NCBI GenBank assembly: GCA_963812195.1
Contig: CAWEUI010000023.1
Location: forward strand, 62,001 to 126,000
Reading direction: 5' to 3'
DNA: 64,000 nt
DNA from: ZC4RG30 sp963812195
GTDB taxonomy: Bacteria > Pseudomonadota > Gammaproteobacteria > Steroidobacterales > Steroidobacteraceae
Positions 18,437-27,308 of this stretch are shown here, one piece after another. The notes under the pieces were generated by a model that saw nothing but the letters and a program-made list of their open reading frames with translations, did not search any database and was not told the origin of the DNA. The translations under genes were made by a program, and so were the position numbers. The stretch's first letter is position 1. Each line of letters begins with the position of its first letter.

Positions 18437-19184
18437 GCGGCTGCAGAAGATCCTCGCGCAGGCGGGCCTGGCCTCGCGGCGCGAGGCCGAGCAGTGGATC
18501 CGCGCCGGTCGCGTCACCGTGAACGGTGCGGTGGCCGCGCTGGGCACGCGCGCGGCGGGCAATGACCAGGTGCGCCTCGACGGCAAGCTGATTCATCGCG
18601 CCCCGACCCAGCGCTCGGCAACCTGGCTGTGCCACCGCTCCCCGGGTGAAAACCTGGTCACGCCACGTGAGGGGGAGGAGGACGGCAAGCCGCGGCAGGC
18701 CGTGGTCGATCGTCTGTCGCGGCGGGTGGGACGGCGCTACATCGCCGTCAGTCCGATGCCGCGCAGCGATGGCGGACTGGAACTGCTGACCTCCGACGGC
18801 GCGCTCGCGGCGCGCCTGCAGCGCGCGGTGCGGCGTCTGCCGGTGGAATTCAGCGTGCGCGTGCGGGGCGAACTCAGTGCCGCGCAGATCCAGGGCATAT
18901 GCGAAGGCCAGCTGGACAGCGGCGGGCAGTTGCAGGTTGGCGCCTGCGAACCGGGTGGCGGCGAAGGCGCCAACCGCTGGTATGGCGTGACGACCATCGG
19001 GGCCAACGGCCGCGACCTGCGTTCCGTGGTGGAGCGCCAGGGCGCCACGGTGAGCCGCATTCTGCGCACGGCGCTGGGCGGCTTGCGGCTGGATCGCTCG
19101 CTGGGTCGCGGGCAGGTGCGGCAACTCACGGCAGAGGAAGTCGGGCAGCTGCTGGCTGATCCCGCACCCGATTCAGCAGATTGA
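18342..19184 (+). CDS. RluB/RsuA-like pseudouridine synthase homologue lacking the catalytic Asp
   Basis: 280 residues in the position of rluB. An N-terminal S4 RNA-binding domain is clear (RLQKILAQAGLASRREAEQWI near residues 33-53, RVTVNG). The synthase domain is present but eroded: where RluB-family enzymes have GRLD-x4-GLLLLTxDG with the nucleophilic Asp, this protein reads SPMPRSDGGLELLTSDG, so the Asp column holds Pro; the usual KPRGVVTT and GRNREVRR motifs are also altered (SPGENLVTP, GANGRDLRS). The frame is open with no sign of an indel, so the change looks real. It may bind rRNA without modifying it. A basic N-terminus overlaps the scpB tail; ATG 18366 is an alternative start. Confidence 0.7.
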   Translation: MSPKLNNKMRPRKPPTTRPRSRPSPTSATTPERLQKILAQAGLASRREAEQWIRAGRVTVNGAVAALGTRAAGNDQVRLDGKLIHRAPTQRSATWLCHRSPGENLVTPREGEEDGKPRQAVVDRLSRRVGRRYIAVSPMPRSDGGLELLTSDGALAARLQRAVRRLPVEFSVRVRGELSAAQIQGICEGQLDSGGQLQVGACEPGGGEGANRWYGVTTIGANGRDLRSVVERQGATVSRILRTALGGLRLDRSLGRGQVRQLTAEEVGQLLADPAPDSAD

Positions 19185-19916
19185 TCAGCCTTTGGGCTGG
19201 CAGTCCACAGCCTGGCCGGTGATGCCGGCGCCGCGCGGACCGAGCAGCCGGATGAACGGCTCGGTGAGCGTCTCGGGCAGTGGTACGGCATCCAGCGCTT
19301 CGGCCGGGTAGGCCTGGCGACGCATCATGGTGCGCGCCGGACCGGGATTGATGGAATTGACCCGCACGTTGGTGTTGCCCGAAAGCTCGTCGGCCAGTAC
19401 CTGCATCAGGCCCTCGACGCCGAACTTGGAGACCGCATAGGCGCCCCAGTACGCCTTGCCCCGGCGGCCGACGCTGCTGGAGGTGAAGATGATCGAACCG
19501 TCTGCCGCCGCGCGCAGGGCCGGCAGCAGCACCTGCGTGAGGGCGAAAGCCGCGGTGAGGTTGACGTGCATCACGCGCACCCACGTGGGTACGTCGTACT
19601 GCTCGATCGGCGTCAACGTACCGAGCAGGGCCGCGCAATGCACCAGACCGTCCAGCCGGCCGTAGCGCTGGGTGACGGCATCGGCAAGGGTGTCGTAGTC
19701 GCTCGCCACGGCCCGTTCGAGGTCCAGCGGCGCCATCAATGCGCGCCCGGGCGCGAACTGTTCGATTTGCTCGTGCAGGGCCTGGAGTTTCTGCACATTG
19801 CGGCCGAGCAGAACCAGCTCCGCGCCGGCGCGCGCGGCGTCGAGCGCGATGGCGCGGCCCAGGCCGCCGGTGCTGCCGGTGATCGCGATGACGCGGCCGC
19901 CCAGATCCTCGTTCAT
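19185..19916 (-). CDS. YciK-type short-chain dehydrogenase/reductase
   Basis: 243-residue NAD(P)-dependent oxidoreductase of the SDR superfamily. Glycine motif TGSTGGLGRAIA (residues 13-24), NAA-equivalent HCAALLG, catalytic Ser in FTSSSVGRRGKAYWG and the Tyr-Lys pair in YAVSKFGVE. The phrase SVGRRGKAYWGAYAVSK is characteristic of the E. coli YciK group. Its substrate is not known. The start overlaps the gph stop by 4 bases in a ubiG-gph-yciK operon, the standard order in many gammaproteobacteria. Confidence 0.88.
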   Translation of the reverse strand: MNEDLGGRVIAITGSTGGLGRAIALDAARAGAELVLLGRNVQKLQALHEQIEQFAPGRALMAPLDLERAVASDYDTLADAVTQRYGRLDGLVHCAALLGTLTPIEQYDVPTWVRVMHVNLTAAFALTQVLLPALRAAADGSIIFTSSSVGRRGKAYWGAYAVSKFGVEGLMQVLADELSGNTNVRVNSINPGPARTMMRRQAYPAEALDAVPLPETLTEPFIRLLGPRGAGITGQAVDCQPKG

Positions 19917-20584
19917 GATTTTCCGCCGTCCAGCCAGTCGATGATTCCACCCGGTGCGTCGATCTGGCCATCCGGCCCCCAGCTGGCCGGATCGTCGTCG
20001 GGTCCAAGATAACCATAGCGTGCCACCAGCACCGGCATGCCCGCGGCCTGCGATGCCCGCACGTCGCGTTCGGCATCGCCGACATACAGGCACTGGGATG
20101 GCGCGAGCGCCAGCTCGGAGGCGGCCAGCAGCAGCGGGGCAGGGTGCGGTTTGCGCTCGGGCAGCGTATCGCCCGAGACCACGCAGCCGGCCAGGCGATC
20201 CAGGCCCAGTGTGGCCAGCAGGGGCCTGGTCAGATAGCCGGGCTTGTTGGTCACGATGCCCCAGGTCATGCCGCGGCTGGCCAGCTGGTCGAGCACGGCC
20301 TGGCAACCGTTGAACAGCCGGGTATCGACGGCCAGCTGTGCGCCATACAGCTCAAGCAACCGCAGCCGCAGCTGTTCCAGCGGTTCTCCGGAAAGGTCGG
20401 GAAAGCCCAGCCGGATCAAGCCGGCCGAGCCATGTGAAACCCGAGTGCGCGCCAGCTCCCAGGGCAGGGGTTCGCGGCCCTGCTCGGTGCGCACCTGGTT
20501 CAGTACGCGAACCAGATCCGGCGCAGTGTCGAGCAACGTGCCGTCCAGATCGAACAGCACGGCGCGCAGCGAGGAGCGGTTCAA
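19913..20584 (-). CDS. gph: Phosphoglycolate phosphatase-like HAD hydrolase (Gph)
   Basis: 223-residue HAD-superfamily phosphatase. Motif I is VLFDLDGTLLDTA with the two Asp residues, motif II is in IVTNKPGYLT, the motif III Lys in ERKPHPAPLL and motif IV in YVGDAERDV. The helical cap lies between residues 20 and 85. Gph removes phosphate from 2-phosphoglycolate made during DNA repair; some homologues in this position (MupP) act on muramic acid 6-phosphate in peptidoglycan recycling, which cannot be excluded. The start is taken as TTG at 20584, overlapping the ubiG stop (TTGA), because no ATG or GTG sits near the conserved start. Confidence 0.8.
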   Translation of the reverse strand: MNRSSLRAVLFDLDGTLLDTAPDLVRVLNQVRTEQGREPLPWELARTRVSHGSAGLIRLGFPDLSGEPLEQLRLRLLELYGAQLAVDTRLFNGCQAVLDQLASRGMTWGIVTNKPGYLTRPLLATLGLDRLAGCVVSGDTLPERKPHPAPLLLAASELALAPSQCLYVGDAERDVRASQAAGMPVLVARYGYLGPDDDPASWGPDGQIDAPGGIIDWLDGGKS

Positions 20585-21300
20585 GCGGCGGGTCCGGCCG
20601 GAAGCAGATGCGCGAGGTAGTTGACCTTCACGTCGTCGCTGAGCTTGCAGCGATCGCGAACCGGGTCGTAGTGCAGCCCCGCGGTATGCACCAGTTCCAG
20701 GCCGGCGGCGCGAGCCCAGGCGGCCAGCTCCGAGGGGCGGATGAAGCGCTCGTAGTCGTGCGTGCCGCGCGGCAACAGCCGCAACACGTATTCGGCGCCG
20801 ACGATGGCCAGCAGGAAGGCCTTCGCATTGCGGTTCAGGGTGGAGACGAACACGGCGCCACCGGGCCTGACCAGCCCGGCCAGTATCCGCACGAAGGCGG
20901 CCGGATCGGCCACGTGTTCGAGCATCTCCATGCAACAGACCACATCGAAGGCGTGTGGTGACTGGGCGGCCAGCGCCGCGGCATCCTGCAACCGGTAGTC
21001 GATGGCAAGGCCCGACTCCGCAGCATGCAATTGCGCAGTCTGGATCATCGCCGGCGCCAGATCGATGGCCGTGACCGATGCGCCGCGGCGGGCCAGTGCC
21101 TCGGCCAGCAGTCCGCCGCCGCAGCCGACATCGAGCACGCGCGCGCCGGCCAGGCCGGCCCGCGCGGCCACATAGTCGGCACGCACGGGATTCAGGCGGT
21201 GCAGCGGTTTGAACTCGGCCTCGCTGTCCCAGAAGCGGTGGGCAAGGGCCTCGAACTTGGCTATTTCCCCCGGATCTGCGTTGGCTGTGGGGCTGGTCAT
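20581..21300 (-). CDS. ubiG: Ubiquinone biosynthesis O-methyltransferase UbiG
   Basis: 239-residue SAM-dependent methyltransferase performing both O-methylations of ubiquinone synthesis. The family start EIAKFEALAHRFWD is present, then FKPLHRLNPVR, SAM motif I VLDVGCGGGLLAEALA, DVVCCMEMLEHV and the FVSTLNRNAKAFLLAIVGAE block typical of UbiG. It heads the ubiG-gph-yciK operon and is divergent from gyrA, the arrangement found across gammaproteobacteria. Confidence 0.95.
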   Translation of the reverse strand: MTSPTANADPGEIAKFEALAHRFWDSEAEFKPLHRLNPVRADYVAARAGLAGARVLDVGCGGGLLAEALARRGASVTAIDLAPAMIQTAQLHAAESGLAIDYRLQDAAALAAQSPHAFDVVCCMEMLEHVADPAAFVRILAGLVRPGGAVFVSTLNRNAKAFLLAIVGAEYVLRLLPRGTHDYERFIRPSELAAWARAAGLELVHTAGLHYDPVRDRCKLSDDVKVNYLAHLLPAGPAA

Positions 21301-21360
21301 GGCTGCCCTGAAGTATAGCGTTTCACGGTGTGTTTCAGCTGCCGGATGAGGCCCTGCGCA

Positions 21361-21369
21361 TGCTAGAAT
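21361..21369 (+). promoter_or_regulatory. Candidate extended -10 promoter for gyrA
   Basis: TGCTAGAAT combines the TGn extension with a TAGAAT hexamer, 38 bases before the gyrA ATG at 21407. No good -35 is visible, which is acceptable for extended -10 promoters. It lies in the 106-base gap between the divergent ubiG and gyrA starts. Confidence 0.45.
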
Positions 21370-21406
21370 TTGCCGTTTTTTGAAGGCCGCAAAACCGACC
21401 CCACGA

Positions 21407-24016
21407 ATGAGCGAAATTGCCCGCGAAATCCTGCCGGTAAACCTCGAAGACGAGATGCGCCAGAGCTACCTCGATTACGCGATGAGCGTGATCGTGGGGC
21501 GTGCCCTGCCGGACGTGCGTGATGGGCTCAAGCCCGTGCACCGGCGCGTGCTGTTCGCGATGCGCGAGCTGGGCAACGACTGGAACAAGCCCTACAAGAA
21601 ATCCGCGCGCGTGGTGGGCGACGTCATCGGCAAGTACCACCCGCACGGGGATTCGGCCGTGTACGACGCCATCGTGCGCATGGCCCAACCCTTCTCGATG
21701 CGTTACATGCTGGCCGACGGCCAGGGCAATTTCGGCTCGGTGGACGGGGACATGCCGGCCGCCATGCGCTACACCGAAGTGCGCATGTCGCGCTTTGCCA
21801 GCGAACTGCTGGCCGACATCGACAAGGAAACCGTCGATTTCGTGCCGAATTACGACGAATCCGAGCACGAGCCGGCGGTGCTGCCGGCGCGTGTGCCGAA
21901 CCTGCTGGTCAACGGTGCTTCGGGCATCGCGGTGGGCATGGCCACCAACATTCCGCCGCACAATCTCACCGAGGTGGTCAACGCCCTGCTGGCGGTGCTC
22001 GATGATCCGGCCATCTCGCTGGTGCAGCTGATGCAGCACCTGCCGGGTCCGGACTTCCCGACCGCCGGCATCATCAACGGCGCGGCGGAGATCGTCTCGG
22101 CCTACAAGAACGGCCGCGGGCGGCTGTCATTGCGCGGCCGGGCGCATTTCGAGGACGTCGGCAAGGGCGAGCGGCAGGCCATCGTCATCACCGAGCTGCC
22201 GTACCAGGTCAACAAGGCCAGGCTCATCGAGCGGATCGCGGATCTGGTCCGCGCCAAGAATCTCGAGGGCATTGCCAATGACGGCCTGCGCGATGAGTCC
22301 GACAAGGACGGCATGCGCGTGGTCATCGAGCTCAAGCGCGGTGAAGTGGCCGAGGTGGTGCTGAACAACCTGTATGCCCAGACGCCACTGGAGACCGTGT
22401 TCGGCATCAACATGGTGGCGCTGGTCGACGGGCAGCCCAGACTGCTCGGGCTCAAGGAGATGCTCGACGCATTTCTGCGGCATCGGCGCGAGGTGGTTAC
22501 GCGGCGCACGGTGTTCGACCTGCGCAAGACCCGCGAGCGCGCCCATACGCTGGAAGGCCTGGCCGTGGCGCTGGCCAACATCGATGAGGTCATTGCGCTG
22601 ATCAAGGCCGCGCCGGCCGCGCCGGAGGCGCGCGCCGCGTTGATGGCAAGGACCTGGCCGGCCGGTGCCGTGCCGCAGATGCTGGCGCGTGCCGGCGCGG
22701 TGAGTTCGCGTCCGGAAGGACTGGGCACGGAGTTCGGCCTGCACGGCGAGGTGTACCAGCTCAGCGAGGCCCAGGCGAACGCGATTCTGGAGATGCGCCT
22801 GCACCGGCTCACCGGCCTGGAGCAGGACAAGATCCTCAAGGAATACGGCGAGCTGCTGGTGCTGATCGCCGACCTCACCGACATCCTGGCCCGACCCGAG
22901 CGCCTCACGGATGTGGTCCGCAACGAACTGCTGGAGATTCGCGATCAGTATGGTGATGCGCGTCGCACCGAGATCTCGCTCGATCACCTGAATCTGTCCA
23001 CCGCGGACCTGATCGAACCGCAGGACGTGGTGGTGACCCTGTCGCATGCCGGCTATGCCAAATCCCAGCCGGTGTCCGATTACCAGGCACAGCGCCGTGG
23101 CGGGCGCGGTCGCAGCGCCACGACCACCAAGGACGAGGACTTCGTCGAGAAGCTGTTCGTCGCCCACACGCATGACACCCTGCTTTGCTTCTCGAACCAT
23201 GGCAAGGTGTACTGGCTGCGCGTGTTCGAATTGCCGCAGGCCGGGCGCGGCGCGCGCGGCAAGCCCATGGTGAATCTGCTGCCGCTGTCCGAGGGCGAGA
23301 AGATCACCGCGGTCCTGCCCATCAAGCAGTTCGACGACACGCATTTCGTGTTCATGGCCACCCGCAACGGCACGGTGAAGAAGACGCAACTGTCGGCGTA
23401 TTCGCGCCCGCGCCCGAGCGGCATCATTGCCGTGAAGCTGGACGGGGACGACCAGCTGGTCGGTGTCGGCCTGACCAATGGCAACGACGACATCATGCTG
23501 TTCACCAGCGGCGGCAAGGCGATCCGCTTCAACGAGGCGCAGGTGCGGCCCATGGGTCGCGACTCCACCGGTGTGCGCGGCGTGAAGCTGGCCTCCGGCC
23601 AGAACCTGATTTCCCTGATCGTGGTGGGCGAGGGGCTGATCCTGGTGGCCTCTACCAATGGCTACGGCAAGCTCACGCCGCTGGCGGATTTCCCGTCCCA
23701 TGGCCGGGGCGGGCAGGGTGTCATCGCGTTGCAGACCAGTGAGCGCAACGGCGAGACGGTGGCCGCACTGCAGGTGCAGGCCGGGCAGGAGCTGATGCTG
23801 ATCAGCTCCGGCGGCACGCTGGTGCGCATGCCGGTGGCCGACGTGTCCATCCAGGGGCGCAATACCCAGGGCGTGCGCCTGATGCGCCTGGACGAAGGCG
23901 ACCGCCTGATCGGCGTGGAGGGTGTGCAGAGCCTGGCCGAGGATGAAGAAGCGGTGGCCGCCAACGGTGGCGAGGCTGCCCCGGAAGCGGATACGGATAG
24001 CACGCCGCCCGCCTGA
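21407..24016 (+). CDS. gyrA: DNA gyrase subunit A
   Basis: Intact 869-residue gyrase A, the breakage-reunion subunit that introduces negative supercoils together with GyrB. The start EILPVNLEDEMRQSYLDYAM is typical. The quinolone-resistance region reads GKYHPHGDSAVYDAIV, so positions equal to E. coli Ser83 and Asp87 are wild type. The catalytic Tyr is in AAMRYTEVRMS. The C-terminal pinwheel carries the GyrA box QRRGGRGR and six blade repeats. The acidic end is common. ATG 21407 is chosen over 21380 by homology. No indel is found across 2.6 kb. Confidence 0.97.
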   Translation: MSEIAREILPVNLEDEMRQSYLDYAMSVIVGRALPDVRDGLKPVHRRVLFAMRELGNDWNKPYKKSARVVGDVIGKYHPHGDSAVYDAIVRMAQPFSMRYMLADGQGNFGSVDGDMPAAMRYTEVRMSRFASELLADIDKETVDFVPNYDESEHEPAVLPARVPNLLVNGASGIAVGMATNIPPHNLTEVVNALLAVLDDPAISLVQLMQHLPGPDFPTAGIINGAAEIVSAYKNGRGRLSLRGRAHFEDVGKGERQAIVITELPYQVNKARLIERIADLVRAKNLEGIANDGLRDESDKDGMRVVIELKRGEVAEVVLNNLYAQTPLETVFGINMVALVDGQPRLLGLKEMLDAFLRHRREVVTRRTVFDLRKTRERAHTLEGLAVALANIDEVIALIKAAPAAPEARAALMARTWPAGAVPQMLARAGAVSSRPEGLGTEFGLHGEVYQLSEAQANAILEMRLHRLTGLEQDKILKEYGELLVLIADLTDILARPERLTDVVRNELLEIRDQYGDARRTEISLDHLNLSTADLIEPQDVVVTLSHAGYAKSQPVSDYQAQRRGGRGRSATTTKDEDFVEKLFVAHTHDTLLCFSNHGKVYWLRVFELPQAGRGARGKPMVNLLPLSEGEKITAVLPIKQFDDTHFVFMATRNGTVKKTQLSAYSRPRPSGIIAVKLDGDDQLVGVGLTNGNDDIMLFTSGGKAIRFNEAQVRPMGRDSTGVRGVKLASGQNLISLIVVGEGLILVASTNGYGKLTPLADFPSHGRGGQGVIALQTSERNGETVAALQVQAGQELMLISSGGTLVRMPVADVSIQGRNTQGVRLMRLDEGDRLIGVEGVQSLAEDEEAVAANGGEAAPEADTDSTPPA

Positions 24017-24108
24017 TCCTTGATGGGCCAAGCGGCCCTACGTCCCTTATCCGGTCTGGATGCTGCCGCGAGTCAGCCAAACGTCGAATTGCAGCTTGTC
24101 TCCATGAA

Positions 24109-24123
24109 TGCGAATCATTATCA
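24109..24123 (+). promoter_or_regulatory. Fur box upstream of the TonB receptor
   Basis: TGCGAATCATTATCA matches 13 of 15 positions of the 7-1-7 Fur consensus TGATAATCATTATCA. It lies 43 bases before the receptor ATG at 24166, a position suited to iron-dependent repression of the receptor and the following piuC-type gene. Confidence 0.8.
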
Positions 24124-24165
24124 TTCCGATCCATGCTCAGGAGTGACGATGAGGAGCAGTCGGGG

Positions 24166-26496
24166 ATGGCCATTACCAGCCGTGCGCATGCGCCGCCACT
24201 GCGAGCCACCAGCACAGTGTCAACCGCGACGCTGGCGGCGGGTATGGCTCTGGCCTGCCCGGCGCTCGTAGCCGCCGCACAGGCCGATTCGCCCGATGGG
24301 CCCACGCTGGACGTTGTCGAGGTGCAGGCGACGCTGCAGCGCCATGCCAGTTCGCCGAAGTTCACCCAGCCGCTGCAGGACACGCCGCAGACGATCCAGA
24401 TCATCGATCAGGGGCTGTTCGAGCAGCAGGGTGCCACCACGCTGAGCGAGGCGCTGCGCAACAGCGCCGGCGTCGGTACGTTCTATGCCGGCGAGAACGG
24501 CAGCACCAGCACGGGTGACACGCTGTACATGCGTGGCTTCGACTCCTCCGGCAGCATCTTCGCGGACGGCATCCGCGACCTCGGCGCGATCTCGCGGGAC
24601 CTGTTCAACGTGGAGTCCGTGGAAGTGGAAAAGGGGCCCGCCGGCACGGACAACGGCCGCAGTGCGCCCACGGGCGCCATCAATACCGTCACCAAACAGG
24701 CCTACGCGATGGAATCCTTTGCCGGCACGATCAATGCCGGTGTGGACGGCCAGCGACGCGCCACCGCGGACTGGAACCTGCCGCTGCAGCTCGTGCCGGG
24801 CGGCGCGCTGCGGCTCAATGCCATGTGGCAGGACAGTGGCGTGCCGGGCCGCGACCATGTGCGCAACCGGCGCCAAGGGCTGGCCACTTCCTTCGTGGCT
24901 GGTCTGGGCTCGCGCACCCGCTGGTACCTGGACGCGCTGCTGGTGAAGCAGAACAACATTCCCGATGGCTTCGTGCCCACCATCGGCCTGCCGGGGTGGA
25001 CGCCGCAGCCGGGTCTGGAGCAGCTGGCGGGCCATCCCGTGGACGAGCGCAATTTCTACGGCACCAGCGCCGACCACGACGACGTGACCGCCCGGATGTA
25101 CACGCTGCGCGTCGAACGCGACATGCCCGGCTCCTGGAAGCTGACCAACACCGCGCGCTGGGGCGACACCAGGCAGGACTACCTGCTCAGTTCCTTCACG
25201 GCAACCAGCGCGCTGGACGCGCACGGCAATCCGGTCGGCAACGTCGGCTGGAGCGATGCGCTGGATCTGTCCAGCTACACGCTGGCGCGCAGCCTGGACA
25301 ACATCAGGGACCAGTGGAACCGGATCCTGACGGACCAGCTCAATCTGCGCCGCGAGCTGGCGATCGGGCGCGTGCGGCACAGCCTCAGCGCCGGCGTCGA
25401 ACTCACCCGTGAGCAGCAGATCCAGTATGGGGTGAGCATCAGCGGCAGCCGGCCCGCCGCCAGCCTGTACGCTCCGGACTGGACCGACAGCGGTGAGCTG
25501 GCGTGGTCCCGCGACGGCAGCGCCAGCCGGGGCCGCACCGACACGGCCGCCGTGTACGTCTTCGATACGCTGACTCTCACGCCCAGGCTGCTGCTGAGCG
25601 GCGGGCTGCGCGCCGACCGCTACCGCACGACATTCCACGGCACCGCGGTGTGCGACAACGGTACCGGCCGTCGCGCTGTGCCGTGCGGGGAGGCGGTGCC
25701 CGGGACCATCGTCACGAGTGCGGATCTTGCCACCCGGGACGTGCTCTTCAACTGGAAGCTCGGTGCCGTGTACAAGCCCGACCCGGCACTGAGCCTGTAC
25801 GCGAACTACGCCTCTTCCAGACAGCCTCCCGGCGGCGCCAATTTCCAGTTGAGCGCGGCGGCCACCAGTGCCGACAACCCGAATCTGGATCCGCAGACCG
25901 CGGGTACGTTCGAGCTGGGCGCCAAATGGAGCACCGCGGCGGGGCGGCTGTCCACGAACGTGGCGTTGTTCCGCACCGTCGTCGGCAATGAGATCAACCG
26001 CCAGTTGCTGGACGAAGCCGGCAATCCAACCCAGACCGGCCGCAAGTCGGTACGCGGCGTCGAGTTGTCGGTAGCGGGCGCGCCGGTGGCGAACTGGTCG
26101 GTCTGGGCCAGTTACAGTCACCTGGACACCCGGGTGCTGGAAGGACCCGCTGTGGCGCAGGATGGCACGGCCAATCTGACCTACACGCCCGGCGACAGCC
26201 TGACGACGTGGACCAGCTACCAGTTGCCGTTCGGACTGGTCGTGGGTGGCGGCCTGCGTCATGTGGGCGGACTGCATCGCGGCAGCGATCGCGCGGCCGG
26301 AACACCGGCCTCTACTGCCGGGTACGGTGTGGTGGACCTGATGCTCGCCAGCCGGCCGGGGCAGTCCCTGGCGTGGCGCGTGAACGCCTACAACGTGACC
26401 GGCAAACACTATGTGGCCGCCATCAACAAGAGTGGCTACCGCTACACGCCTGGCGCGCCGCGCAGTTACCTGTTCAGTCTCGAATATATGTTCTGA
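24166..26496 (+). CDS. TonB-dependent siderophore receptor
   Basis: 776-residue outer-membrane receptor for a ferric siderophore. The signal peptide is in the first 42 residues (TLAAGMALACPALVAAAQA), followed by a short linker, the plug domain (PQTIQIIDQGLFEQQGATTLSEALRNSAGV split as the pieces PQTIQIIDQ and SEALRNSAGV; DTLYMRGFD; VEVEKGPAG) and the 22-stranded barrel ending in YLFSLEYMF with the terminal Phe. The plug style is that of catecholate receptors such as Fiu/BfrD/PiuA, consistent with the downstream PiuC-like gene. ATG 24166 is preferred to 24133 because GAGGAG stands nine bases before it. A Fur box precedes it. Intact. Confidence 0.9.
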   Translation: MAITSRAHAPPLRATSTVSTATLAAGMALACPALVAAAQADSPDGPTLDVVEVQATLQRHASSPKFTQPLQDTPQTIQIIDQGLFEQQGATTLSEALRNSAGVGTFYAGENGSTSTGDTLYMRGFDSSGSIFADGIRDLGAISRDLFNVESVEVEKGPAGTDNGRSAPTGAINTVTKQAYAMESFAGTINAGVDGQRRATADWNLPLQLVPGGALRLNAMWQDSGVPGRDHVRNRRQGLATSFVAGLGSRTRWYLDALLVKQNNIPDGFVPTIGLPGWTPQPGLEQLAGHPVDERNFYGTSADHDDVTARMYTLRVERDMPGSWKLTNTARWGDTRQDYLLSSFTATSALDAHGNPVGNVGWSDALDLSSYTLARSLDNIRDQWNRILTDQLNLRRELAIGRVRHSLSAGVELTREQQIQYGVSISGSRPAASLYAPDWTDSGELAWSRDGSASRGRTDTAAVYVFDTLTLTPRLLLSGGLRADRYRTTFHGTAVCDNGTGRRAVPCGEAVPGTIVTSADLATRDVLFNWKLGAVYKPDPALSLYANYASSRQPPGGANFQLSAAATSADNPNLDPQTAGTFELGAKWSTAAGRLSTNVALFRTVVGNEINRQLLDEAGNPTQTGRKSVRGVELSVAGAPVANWSVWASYSHLDTRVLEGPAVAQDGTANLTYTPGDSLTTWTSYQLPFGLVVGGGLRHVGGLHRGSDRAAGTPASTAGYGVVDLMLASRPGQSLAWRVNAYNVTGKHYVAAINKSGYRYTPGAPRSYLFSLEYMF

Positions 26497-26499
26497 AAC

Positions 26500-26517
26500 A
26501 ATATGTTATTACATATT
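26500..26517. repeat. AT-rich inverted repeat at the start of the hydroxylase gene
   Basis: AATATGT-TATT-ACATATT has perfect 7-base arms and spans the ATG of the following gene. It stands out in a GC-rich region and is similar to the palindrome at 63288-63303. It could fold around the start codon or be an operator, or may simply reflect the codons used. Confidence 0.4.
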
Positions 26518-27180
26518 CCTAACGTGCTTACTCCAGAAGAAGCCGGGGCCATGCGCCAGGCGCTGGAGGCGGCAACCTGGACCGACGGTCGGGAGACGGT
26601 GGGCGTGCAGGGCGCGGCGGTCAAGCGCAACGAACAGCTGCCCGAGGACTCGCCGCTGCGCGCCGGGCTGGGCGCGAAGGTGCTGGCGGCGCTGGAGCGC
26701 AACCCGCTGTTCTTTGCCGCGAGCCTGCCACTGAAGATCCTGCCGCCGCGATTCAATCGCCATGCCGGCGGCGGCGAGTACGGCTTTCACATCGATGGCG
26801 CGGTGCTGCGCGCCGGTGACGCCGGGCAAATGCGCTCGGACGTCTCCTGCACGCTGTTTCTCAGCGACCCGGACAGTTACCAGGGCGGCGAACTGGTGGT
26901 CTGCGACACCTACGGCGAGCACGAGATCAAGCTGCCGGCGGGGGACCTCATCGTCTATCCGGCCAGCAGCCTGCATCGTGTGGTCCCGGTGACGCGCGGG
27001 ACGCGGCTGGCCGCGTTCTTCTGGGTGCAGAGCATGGTGCGCTGTGATCGCCAGCGGCGACTGCTGTTCGAAATGGACACATCCATCGAATCCCTGCGCC
27101 GTGGCAACGCCGATCCAGGCGCGGTGCTGCGGCTGACCGGCATCTACCACAACCTGCTGCGCGGCTGGAGCCAGGTGTGA
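26503..27180 (+). CDS. PiuC-type Fe(II)/2-oxoglutarate-dependent hydroxylase
   Basis: 225-residue PKHD-type dioxygenase of the PiuC/YbiX family, which accompanies catecholate siderophore receptors and is Fur-regulated in Pseudomonas; its natural substrate is unknown. The double-stranded beta helix carries the iron ligands in YGFHIDGAV (His, Asp) and SLHRVVPV (His), and the 2-oxoglutarate Arg in RGTRLAAFFW. Family blocks MRSDVSCTLFLSDPDSYQGG (20 residues) and LIVYPASS are seen. It begins 6 bases after the receptor stop, so the two form one operon under the Fur box. Confidence 0.9.
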   Translation: MLLHIPNVLTPEEAGAMRQALEAATWTDGRETVGVQGAAVKRNEQLPEDSPLRAGLGAKVLAALERNPLFFAASLPLKILPPRFNRHAGGGEYGFHIDGAVLRAGDAGQMRSDVSCTLFLSDPDSYQGGELVVCDTYGEHEIKLPAGDLIVYPASSLHRVVPVTRGTRLAAFFWVQSMVRCDRQRRLLFEMDTSIESLRRGNADPGAVLRLTGIYHNLLRGWSQV

Positions 27181-27232
27181 GAGCGAGGTGCCGACAGTGC
27201 ATAAGCACCTGCGGCCCATGAAGCACTCGCGC

Positions 27233-27241
27233 TGCTAAGAT
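27233..27241 (+). promoter_or_regulatory. Candidate extended -10 promoter for serC
   Basis: TGCTAAGAT lies 67 bases before the serC GTG at 27309, in the 128-base gap after the hydroxylase gene. It has the same TGC-TANNAT form as the gyrA candidate. No clear -35 is seen. Confidence 0.35.
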
Positions 27242-27308
27242 CCGCAGCTTGTCGCGGCAAGACGGCCGCGATCGTGAAAGGATTCCCCACAACAAGGACT
27301 CCCCGCAG

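Noticed and set aside
22127..24031. A 634-codon open frame antisense to gyrA
   Set aside because: His- and Gln-rich mirror translation with no domain; gyrA is complete on the other strand.
24017..24060. GGGCC-AAGC-GGCCC after gyrA as a terminator
   Set aside because: The stem has only five pairs and is not followed by a T run.
24220..26409. A 729-codon open frame antisense to the TonB receptor
   Set aside because: Same GC-rich mirror effect; the receptor frame has signal peptide, plug and barrel motifs.
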